From contig JAUIRK010000875.1 in assembly GCA_030549495.1 (NCBI GenBank), forward strand, positions 337,501-401,500: a DNA stretch of 64,000 nucleotides, given 5' to 3'. This document shows, piece by piece, positions 17,290 through 28,800 of this stretch (within the stretch, counting starts at the first letter, position 1; each line of letters begins with the position of its first letter). Under the pieces are notes generated by a model that saw only the letters and a list, made by a program, of their open reading frames with translations, did not search any database and was not told the origin of the DNA. This DNA is from Nectonema munidae. Its lineage: Eukaryota; Nematomorpha; Nectonematoida; Nectonematidae. A program made the translations under genes and the position numbers.

Positions 17290-17409
17290 TTAGTAATATA
17301 TACATGCTTATAAGTTGTACACATGCAAGGAAAAGTTGTAGGACGTAATGAAAAGGAGATGACTACATTTTTTTATGAAACATGATGAAAAAAGGAATTA
17401 TGCTTTTGT

Positions 17410-17805
17410 ATACTTTTAAAGTAGCAATATTCATTAGGCCAGTACTGGCATATGAATCAGAATGCTGGAGCCTGAATAAAAGATCTCTGCTGGCTACAAC
17501 AGAAAAGAGAATATTAAGGAAAATTTTGGAGTGACTTTAAAATATAAAATAGATGAAGTGAGAACTCTAGTAAAAACATCGTTTTGAGTGCAATCAAGAG
17601 AAGTTATGCTAACGAAGGAGAAGAATGTGATACGAAAAGCATATTAAGAGCGAATAATGGATGGAAGAAATAGAAGGAGCAAATTAAAAAGATGGCTTAC
17701 AAGACTCGATGAACTTGCCTTCAAAGATGATGCTAAAGTTACAATAAAACGGAGACAAGTGATCAATGCCACCAACCTCTTACTCGGGAATAAGGTATAG
17801 GCGAA
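17410..17805 (+). mobile_element. RTE-like LINE fragment, ORF 3' end
   Basis: It encodes RPVLAYESECWSLNKR (the RTE motif that precedes the C-terminal domain), then RILRKILE, and after stops the C-terminal LKRWLTRLDELAF...RRQVINATNLL. It belongs to the same clade as the copy at 13182 but a different family. It is heavily decayed, with no visible target-site duplication. Confidence 0.7.
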
Positions 17806-19834
17806 GAAGAATTTGTTTTTTGTTGCTCCGATACTCTATGAATAATACGTTGATACTTTTTTTATTGAATCTACAACACCCGTTATTTTCTTTTCCCTAT
17901 CTCCATTTCTCCTACTCTAACCAAAAATTCCGTTCACTTCGTTATATATAACCTTTGAACTCCTCTCGTATTGCCAAGGTCAATTCCATCACAACTATCA
18001 AATTAACCTCTCTTCAATTATTATTAGATTCTAACTAGTTCATAAAAGCGTTTTTGTATCCAGAATTTCTGTCCGTATGCTGATGACGACTGTAAATATC
18101 TCATGTTTGTCCTTCAATTTTATTGCTATCTAATCTGTCATTCGCTGCCTTAACTTTTTGCTTTCCACTTTTGTGATTCTTATTGCATTTCATTTTCTTG
18201 ATTCTCCACGTTCAAACATTTTATTCCCTCTCTGTTTCTTTTGCAGCCGCCCAATGGCGGGTATAAATTCCAATACTAACACAAGGGACGTACATGCGGG
18301 GATATAAGTTGAAAAATGATACAAGATGCGGATTTTGCAAATTGTCACGTAATATGAAATTTATATAGCAATCCAAATGGCAACATAACCCCAAACATAT
18401 ATGACGCTCCTTTATCATTGAATTTTTTAAAGATTAAAATTGCATAATTTAATTTTAGTGACTAGTATGAATATGCCTAAAATCTATTAGTCAAAATAGT
18501 TGAATCGAAATTTTTTCATGATCGATCTGAATATCGAGAATAGAATGAGGATTTGAGAAAATGAGTTGAAGAGATATTGGTGATTATTAAGTCCAAATAA
18601 GTTATCTCAAAAAAATATCAAAGAAAGGGCTGGGATATACTAAAAATTACTTATACAAAAAAATGAGAGCGCATACGGATGGGTCTAAATTATATTTAAA
18701 AAAAGGAGGTGGGATTGATAAAATCCCACAAACAGAACATTCTGAAGATTGATTGCATAAAATGAACACGTTGTACAGTGCTATTATATTCCTGGTCCAA
18801 AACTTTTTAAAAGTAGTTGAAATTTTGTTTATACCGAGAAGTTTATAAAAATATTTTTTAAGCAAAAAATAAAGAATTTTTAAGAAGCTGAAAATTGTAT
18901 TCCTTTGAAAACAGGCATTTAGCATCTGAAGCCACGCATATCCATTATCCAATGTAATAAAAGTCGCAGTTGCGCAAATAACGGAGTTAGAGCCTGCGTC
19001 TCCATTTCTAATCCTGGAGCAACAAAATTTAGTTACGGGGTTCTGCAACAGCAAGGAATCTCAGAGGGGGATGGAATAATCTCTTCCTCTAGGATTCAAA
19101 GAAAATTCCAGAAGAAACAAGATGAAAACAATCCTAATAAGTCAAAAAGGATAGAATTCAGATTATTTATGAAACATGACTTGTTTTATATGCTAACTAA
19201 TAGCTTTTTCTTTATTTGATTCAAATCTGAATATTGTAAGTATTTGTATATTGAAACACTTTTTGAAAAGGCCATTTTCAAATTACCTTATTTTTATATA
19301 GTCTTTGTAACACGTGATGAAAGCAGCCAATCAGATGTCTACTTTAAAATTATTAGCATTATAACTATATTATACTGTCATATCATGAAGGAAGCTAAAA
19401 GTCAGATAAATTGCTATATATGTGAGTTAAGGCACCGCTACCAAAATTTTAGATCCACACGTGCTATTCATCAAATAATTCAGCAATTGCTAAAAACGAG
19501 TTTCTTACTTGTTATTTAAAATAACTTTTCTGGCTTTTCAAAATGGGGCATTAATGCTGCATTCCTCTAGAAAAAATAAAGTCTCTTTTCTGGGGTTGCG
19601 CATGCAGCTAAAGGAAATTCAAGCATCAGAAATCATAATACATCAAATGATTTATTTTTTAAAAAAACTGAATAATAATATTTGCCCTTTTTTGTATTAA
19701 TCTCCATTATAAAATCTCTTCCTTTTAAAAATACTGAACTAATTAAGCTGCATATCATGAGTATCAAATATAAATTTGGTTAATTCAGGTTTAGATTCAA
19801 ATCAATTCTTATCACATGTTACAAAAATAAATTA
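17806..19834. other. 3' flank of the HROB-like gene, no recognised gene
   Basis: A minus-strand open frame of 135 codons (19054-18647) begins with a coding-looking segment (TKFCCSRIRNGDAGSNSVIC) and ends in low-complexity sequence. I recognise no family. Nothing else is seen. Confidence 0.4.
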
Positions 19835-22800
19835 TTAGACGGGTTTACCAAAAAAGTTAGAAATCTTTGTACTACGTAGAATAACTTCATCGTCGTCATC
19901 ACTGAATCCATCATTTTGAAGCGCTTTTTTGTTGCGATGATTTTCATCCATATTTGAATCAAGCTTTTGCAATGGGTCAACACGCTTTGCTTGAGTTACA
20001 GCATTTTCCGTGGAATCTCGGTTTTCTTCCAAAAATTTGTTCAGAAATTCTTCTAGGGAAGCTGACCCATATTCAGGATCCATGTCGAATGGAAGAGAAA
20101 AGGGCGTGTCTTTATTCTTCTCGGGCACTTTGTGCATCACCCCAGAAGCATCGAAAATGCTATCGATGCACTTTGTAGTAATGATTGCATGGCATTGGTG
20201 AGCAGCACTCGCGTAAAGTAGTGAAGTCTAAAATTCATAAAGCTTCAATTTCATCAAATTTTGTGATTAACGAGAATTCGTCTTATATTCGCATGTTCAC
20301 TGAATAGAACGACATTAACCCATTTAAGGCCAAGCAAAGCAGACGATATCTAAAAAAACGCAGACGATTTACATTCAAAGTCATTGAAAAAAGCAGACGA
20401 AGATGAAATTACTTATGTTCCAAAATAGGAGCATTGGCCGTAAATGGGTTAAGTAAATTAAATTAGAAGTGGCAGAGTAAGTTCTCTTGTATTCGATCAT
20501 CATCATTAACCACGCACCGCGTGAAAGACCACTTTTGGCTAGTGAAGCTTCCAAACCCACTTTGAGAATTTTTGAGGTTTGAATTGGCGTGTAGTAGTTG
20601 TGTGTGAGTATCAACCAATTAGCTGTCAATGGTAGTTTTCAAGTACAAGAGAACTCACTATCACCTCCAATTAGAGTAGACCTTGTATACACAATTACTA
20701 TTATTGTGTATACTATGATATGAATGTAAAACTAATAAAAACCATAACTAGAACAGTGGTTCTTAACCCGGGCTACATGACTGCGTCTGAGGGGGTTCGT
20801 GAATAGTTTTTCATTTTTGTAAAAAACTTGAAATGTAATTAGCCAATTTGTACGTGTAAAAATAACTGAAACAAAAAGCGAACTTTTGAAGTTTGAATAA
20901 GAAGCAAGCGGTGGCTTTTTGTCTGTTCTCCTTAAATTTACGTAAAATTTGATAGGCTTTGTTATCTGTATTTGACGTCATTTGAGATCAAATAATTCAT
21001 GTCAATAAAATAAAGTACAAATATGTGAAGTTGCTTTTATAACTTTTTATTTTCCTTGTAGAAGGTCCATAGCTTTCATCAACTCCTTAAAGGGGAACAT
21101 GGCTGAATAAAGGTACCCATGTACTAGATTAATTTGCACAAAATCCTAACTTTCTAAAAAACTAAGACATTTTGCAGCTCAAAATTAAAAATTCAATTAA
21201 CCCATTTAAGCCCAAGCAAAGCAGAAGATATCTAAAAAACACAGACGATTTATATTCAAAGTCATTGAAAAAAGCAGACGAAGATGAAATGACTTATGTT
21301 CCAAAATAGGAACATTGGCCGTAAATGGGTTAATTTGGTATACTTTTATTCATCTAAAATTAAAAAAAAGTTAATTTTTTTTATTAAAAAATTATTGCTT
21401 ATTAAAAATACATAGTTGATTAGTAGGAAGCTAGTTAGTTATTAGTTAATTACACAAGTTAAAAATTTTTAAAATTTATTAGTTCAAAAAATTAGTTGAA
21501 GAAAATAGAAAATTTATTTTAGACGCCCAAGTGCCCCTTAATCCCTTGTCTTATCTCTTCTAGATAGGGAACTTCGAAATAATGCTTGCTCAATATTTAA
21601 TGCTTAGAGTTTTTAAAAAATTTCTTAAACACGCTTCAATTTCAGCCATATTTAAAATAAACTGGTATTAGTGTTTGAGCGAAATTTTTTTAATTGTATT
21701 TTTTCTAAAACTTTTCTTTTAGATTTTTTTCAATTTTGCACTTTTCAAGCAAAATCATTAAGTTAAAAATTATTTATAGTATACTTTAAAATTGGATATC
21801 TATTCAAAAAATAGGACTTGGTATAAATTTTTGTGTATTTCAATAAACTTTTACTAATACAAGTATGCGAAAAATGTTAGAAGGAAAGTAAGACAATGTC
21901 AAAATGAGTTAATACTTTTTTAGCTTAAAATAAATCTTCATTTAAACAGCATTATTCTGAATCCTAAATTTTTAATATTAAAATTTATATTTGAATTTAA
22001 AATATTTTAAAAAAAATTAACCCATTTAAGACCAAGCAAAGCAGACGATAACTAAAAAAACGCAGATGATTTATATTCAAAGTCATTGAAAAATCAGACG
22101 AAGATGAAATTACTTATGTTCCAAAATAGGAACATTGGTCGTAAATGGGTTAAAGAGATGAATCATTATTGTCCTTCATGTAGACATATGGACTTGCGTA
22201 ACTTCACCACAAAATTAATTTCTTACCATTTATATACGAATCAAATTGGATACATTTTTTAAGTGCGCAAATTAGTCAAATCACGACTCTAGAATTTGAC
22301 ACTTGAGTTGGTCTCTGTTTGCAAACTACTAAGAATACTAGAGCATACCTTAATTTATTAGAAAAAAATACATTGAAGTAAAAATAAAATGATTACGTTG
22401 CACAACACCAAAACAGCTCCAATTTTAACATAACTTCCATATTTATGCAAAACTCCGCGATCCACTGTTCCATTCAGCGTTCCTAAATTATTTTCGCAAC
22501 TAAGGTGAACAGGCAATTTAGCATGGCTTCAAAAATGCCTTTATCAAAAATATTCCTTCATAACTGGACAAAAGATAGGGAAGGCCACGAATCCCATGAA
22601 TGTTTCCACCATTAGACCGTCTGCTAAAGAAGAAATATACTTAAATACGGGCCAATGTGCATTATACCATATGTTTGCTCAATTGAATACCCTAGAAAAG
22701 GTCATTAACACTTAAAAAGGAAGATAATATATACAGTGCTGGCCAAAAGTGACCCCACAGTAAATCACTTTCACCATGAAGCTTTTAGGGGGTCTCTCCC

Positions 22801-25800
22801 CAGTGGCATCTCCAAAATATTTTTTCCATACTTTTGTTATATTTTTCTGTCGAATTAGACAACTATTCAATGGGACTCTCAATTCTTCACACAATGTTCC
22901 AGAGTAGATTAGAAAATGTTCTCAAAAAATAGAGAATTTTCTACGCCACACATAGGAGGAGTGTTTCCAAATCAAAACTTTACCCACACACACAAATCCT
23001 ATTTCACAGTACTACATTTACTAAGGCTGTTGTTTTGTGAAGGGGTACATCAGATGGCAATCAAAGCCGCGGGCCTATATCTTCTAAATCGATAATTGAT
23101 TACCGCTAAATTTCCCATAAATTTGTGGTTAATTTAATTTTATTAAAAATAAAAAAATCACATGCACATATGGAACTTATTAATGATTTCCTTTGCTATA
23201 CTATGATATTTTTAACAAGTAAGCAATTTATCTTTATTTAGAACGTATAGCTTACATTTGCTCAGCTAGCTTATACCATGTTATAGACTTGTACCAGTGC
23301 TATAGTTTTCAAATACGCATCATCTTCAGAAGTTCGCCAGACTCATCACACAGAATACAAATAAACATCGTCTTAATACGTCTTTTCAACTAAAGCGTTT
23401 TTATCACGATTCACAATTAAATTCGTTGGTATAATACGAAAGGAAATTGTTTATATATCGTAAACTTATTTAAGCAAAAATCAACTCAATTCCAAGGTAA
23501 ACGATAATTAAATGAAATTAACGGCAAATCGGTTGCAAAACACTGCAATAAAAGAGCGCAGCTGTAGCGTATAACATTAGATCAATTACAATAATTCTTC
23601 CCAAAGTCCAGGTAAATTACCTCCTGGGGTAATTTAGAGATCATACATATATGACGTCCCCTACCGGGGGAGGGTGTAAACTGATTCTATATACTCTGTA
23701 TTAAAAAATAAAGCAGTAGGGGTAAAAATCACGACAAGGAGGAGGGGGGGGGGGGGGGGTTCAAAAATTTAAAAATATTGGGGGTGTCATTTATGTGTCA
23801 TCCCTTAGCTATTTTTCGTGGGTAATGGATGCCATGGATTATATTTATATAAACATCTTTATGACTGAAGATGCTCATAAGTTGATTCGCTATCTCTATC
23901 CCAACAAGCTTTAAAAGAGTTGTTATCATTTTAACAAGATGTTTTTGTCGGAGAGGAATTCAACAGCACTGTAAATTAAAAATAAACAAAAGGACTCATT
24001 TGTGTGTTTCGAATGAGGCTAGACTCGCCCTTTCTTTAGAAAACCTAGACACTTTTTACTGTATTTAGATTCTCTGATACATACAAAATTAAGCTATACC
24101 TCAAAGGAAAGAGGGCTGGATGGGAAATAAGCCACTTATTTACGTAGTTTGATTAGATGAAAAGAGGTCGAGGCAAAACTTGTAAAAAACTTTGATCACA
24201 CCTGAATCTTCTCGAAGAGTCTTTTTACATCTGGCTTAAAAAGAATAACAAAGTACTTGCCTGTAGTATCTTCTAAACGAATGAACGTGTTGTCTCCAGC
24301 CATTTCTTGAAGATCCGTGACCATTAGAGCGAGCATTCCTTCTTCTCTCCAAGCAATCTCTTTCTTACCTGCTAGCTTATTAAATCATTTAGGTGGAAAC
24401 GTGGAAATTTTAAAAACATGAAAGAAAGCGTTCAACACATCTGATTCATCAATCCCCTGCAGTATTAAAATCCTGATTTAACTAGATAACGACCAGAATC
24501 GACTACAACCCACTTTATAAAAGTATGATCGCTTGCGTTTATAAATTCTTTTTAATACAAATCGTCTGATTATTATTTTGTTCGTAAACTGGCGCCTTTT
24601 TCGCTTTATCAAGTACATACGTGCACTACTTCAAATAAATCTTCATTAAACAGCATTATTCTGAATCCTAAATTTTTAATATTAAAATTTATATTTAATT
24701 TCAAGAAATAGAATGTCATTTCGTATTTTTTTATTTTTGAGTTGGTTATCATTATTACTATATTTTATATTTATTTATATTTTTGAGTGTCATTTTCCGA
24801 TCACTACTAATGAAAGCATTAAAAGGGATCATTTTTGTTAGCATATTTTGGTTTACTGGCCCTGTAGAGCGGTGGTTGCCAACCTTTCTATCTATGAATA
24901 AAATTATTTTGCGAACCCTTCAGGGATAAAATTTAATATTGAAATTATGAGCGTGATAGTAAATATACTATTATATTAGATAGTAAATACGGGGCTTTGA
25001 AAAAAATAACATTTAATTTTAATGAGATGCTTGAGGTTGCTTTATTGTGAAACAATGACATAAATGTTTGGTTGAGGGATAGCCGGATAGCGACAATTAT
25101 TTGATATTCGGCATGAACGCCGAATAATTCTTATATCCGGCAGGATAAACCGGATAGTTACAAACAAATTATCATTAAATGTTTACTTTTAAAAAATCAC
25201 AAAACTAATAAGAGTAAGTTTTTAATGACAAAAGGTTCACAATTTGAGTGTATTTCAAAGAATTAACTAACAAATAAGACATGTCAAAAAAATTTCTTGC
25301 ATTGTGATGAACGAATATAAGCATTTTTCCTTATTCAGCAAAAGTTTGGTTCTTTTTTCTTCAAAAATGTTTCCATATTCGGAAAAGAGTCTCTCTGAGT
25401 ACACTGATGAAGAAGGTGTGCATAAGTGTTTGGCTGTTAGATGCTTTAGCAAAGGAAATTTTTCTTCCTGCCTCCAATATTGCAGGGGACATTTTTTCTT
25501 TCCAAGAGTGGGGTGGGGAGATAGGCTTCCAACTCTCTGGCTGCCTCATCTTCAATATCATCTTTCGACACATTTTTTATTGTGTTTGAATTTCCATTGG
25601 TTTCCACAATTTCTTGGAAGCAAGCCATGAAATCATCTTTGCTTTCATCCTTAAGTAACATTATGCTTGGAGAGTCAGGGCGAGCAGCTCCATCAAGAGT
25701 TTCCGTCTCCATTTTCCTACTAGCAACGTTATGATTTGAAAGTAGCTCTTAGGAAGCTAATGTTTTCCCAAATGTCTTGTCTTTAAGAAATTGGGCTTTA

Positions 25801-28800
25801 AATCGTGGATCAAGTATTGTTGGCAGAACATATATCGGGTTCGTCATGATGTTGAGACCTGAATCCGAATCATTGAAAAATCTACTACGAAGAGAAGTCA
25901 AGAGACTCTGTTTAGTTTCTTTGATACCTTCTTTATCAGTGGCCTTTTCAGAGTATCTTTCAAGAGTGCTTACATTGGGAATTACAGTTGAAAGAAGACA
26001 TGACTCAGCAGTTACCAATATCCGGCCGGATATTTAGATCTACTATATTTATCCGGTATCCGGCGGGATTGTAAATTGAGCTATCCGGTGCACCTCTAGA
26101 AAGCTTTGGGCGAAGATCCGATTCTACGTGCATTCGATTTCTGCATTTAGATTTGATATAAAGAAACTGAGAAAAAGCGTGTTCGCGCAAATAAGTTGTA
26201 AAGAACGGCATCAAATGTTTGATTGCTCTGGATGCCAATTTAGGCTACTCATTTATCATGCATGTATAACCAACCAGAAGTTCAACAAATTGGACTGAGT
26301 GAAACACAACTGAAGTGATGTATCACATGATAGCTCCTCTAAACTATTTTCTTAGACTGCGCTTTTAAGCAGCGTCTTCACGGATCCTAGTTTTGCCACC
26401 ACTGCTGTAGAGTGTAGACGAATGCAGAAAACTCGAATTTCGATTTCAATTTTAGACTTTGCGTTACCTAAAATGTGTTAATTAACAAAGAAATAAGTTT
26501 TGTTTTTTACGCATCTTTTATTAACGTTTGAAAAGCGTTTGAAATTATTTTGATTATGATGATGTGATTGAAATTTTGTCTAAATTTTCGTTTTAAAATA
26601 TTCTCAATTGTATTGATGAAATTTTCGTTTCAAACTGAGGATGCATTTAATAAATAAACTCAATAATCCACTTAACTTATTACAGAGTAGATCTACTATA
26701 ACGCGCGAGGGCGCTTGCTTTCCGTTTTTTCTGCTCACATAACACGTGTTTCAATAGACATTTATAACGCTGATTCGTCGTTTGGATTCCGCTATCTGCG
26801 TTATAAAGATCTATTGTGTAGACTGTAGTACAACCAGCATGCATGGATTTGATATGCTTTATTTATAGAAGCTTTGTCAAAATTACTAAAAATCCTGCTG
26901 TAGTGTGCTTAAATAAAAATGAATAAACCTTGAAAGCTTATTCTAATCCAAGATTTGGCGCGCTTTTTAAAAGTTGAGACTTCGGAAAAAAAATTTTTTT
27001 TTTTCTTATTTTTATTATTATTAAACTGTTCAGCTACATTTAAAAAAAGAAAAATCAATTACACATCCGTAAAATATACAATATTTTCATATGAAGCATG
27101 AACAATACATTCATCATAAAGAAGGTTAAAATGAGTATTTTCAAAAGGTAATGTTAAATGTCGGTCAAGTGTGAGTAGTCATAATCGCGTCCAGATTTTA
27201 AAATGCACAATGTCTGAAAAGGGGCGACCGGCCACAATTTGGGCAATACTGTTATAATCGATATAAAAAAATTTCAAAAATTTTAAGAACTCTATTTCAA
27301 TACCTGATTTATCAACGTTAGCAGACGATATCTCTCACAATCTTCTTCCATATCTTTGCACAGTGATTGCCAGGATGCCGTATCAAAAGATTGAGGAAAG
27401 TGACTAAAGTTATACAAATAAAGGATCATAAAGACTTTGACTTACAGTGCCGGTTTTTTACCCTGGTTTTCTTCCTCTGAAGAATTCAAAGGTTTTTACG
27501 GTTAGGTAGTGCTCTAGCGACCCGATTCTACGTGGTTAGTAATCAAGCTATCACTAGACAATAAGTTTTTTTCCCAAATTGGGAGCGTTCGCGTTAGGAT
27601 ATTATCGATCACTAAGTTGTATTTATATATTTGTAACATAAATTCTTGTAAAATAATATATATATATAACAAGGTATAGCTATGCAGTAACAAGGGCCGA
27701 TAGGCGTTTAGTGGGATGGAAAGTCCAGGTAGACCTGGACTCGGCATTCCGGGCGGGCCACGATATCCGAAACGATGGGTGCGAACGCCACAAACAACTT
27801 AATTAATTAATTAATTAACATTGACTTACATTTCAAAATATAAAATATACGCTTCACGGGTTTGCGTATCTATTAAATATATTCAATTATTATTTTACTT
27901 CTTTTTAAATAGTTAGAGCTATTTACAGAGGCGTGTTTAAGGGGGCGTATTTGGTCATTTCTCCCTTCAAAATAAATATGAAGCTCGTATATTCGTTTGT
28001 ATAATACGAAATCTATTGTTTGCTTAACAGTTTATTTGAAATAGTTAATTTTGTAAATATATATTTGTGGTCTCGCAAGACCACGGGAGCAATAGTATGC
28101 AAAGTATACAGCGATTAAGTCATTTTGCCCGGTCACTATATATCTTTTTTAAAATATTGATGAAATTTAAATAGATATATGTATGCATTAAACATTGAAT
28201 TTGGTACACATTACCTTCAAAATTCATACTGGAATAATAATAATCACCTAGATGACTATGCGTTATCAGTAGTCACACTCGAACTTCTTACTTCTGAAAT
28301 TTTTAAAATCCCTAAAATAATTTTCGGAATGCGCCACTGCCTATTTATATTTTGTGAAATTATAGTTATAATATAAGTTGTTATACCTTACACGTTTCGT
28401 AGGAGGCCTTGGATGACCCTTCATTTTGATCTGAATGCATTTTAACTACTTTTGAACAAACTTATGCTTTATGAAAATAAGGCAGAATCAGAAAACAGGG
28501 AAAAGAAAACTAAATGACATGAATCAAAATAAATTTACTTTTGTGAGTAAATGAAAGATGCCTCTTTTCAATTAAAAATTTTTTCCTTAAAATTGTATGC
28601 AGACTTTCAGCAAAGGATAACTTAGCCTTTTGAGATCTAACTTACCTCTTTTTTGAAGATCAGAATTTTAAAGTCCAATAGGCTGTCTTCTTTTTCAATA
28701 GGACATTATATATTTAAGGCATAAGATTTTTCTTTCTCGAGACACTGGTTCTCAACTGATTGAAGGGCAAAAAAGAATATAAAAACTTTATTTTGGTGGT

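Noticed and set aside
18647-19054. Minus-strand 135-codon frame
   Set aside because: Part of it looks coding-like, but the rest is low-complexity Lys/Phe/Tyr; no family, splice or motif support.
24360-24456. Mini-intron removing the in-frame TGA of HROB-like exon 7
   Set aside because: GT sites upstream of the TGA are in the wrong phase for the only nearby acceptor (GCTAGCAG); splicing there would break the OB-fold frame.
27304-27335. 14-base match AGCAGACGATATCT between HROB-like exon 6 and the TTAA MITE core
   Set aside because: The exon is supported by frame and splice phase and has no MITE ends; the match is too short to claim exonisation.
27691-27789. Hammerhead ribozyme
   Set aside because: A CGAAAC is present, but the required CTGATGA core is absent on either strand.
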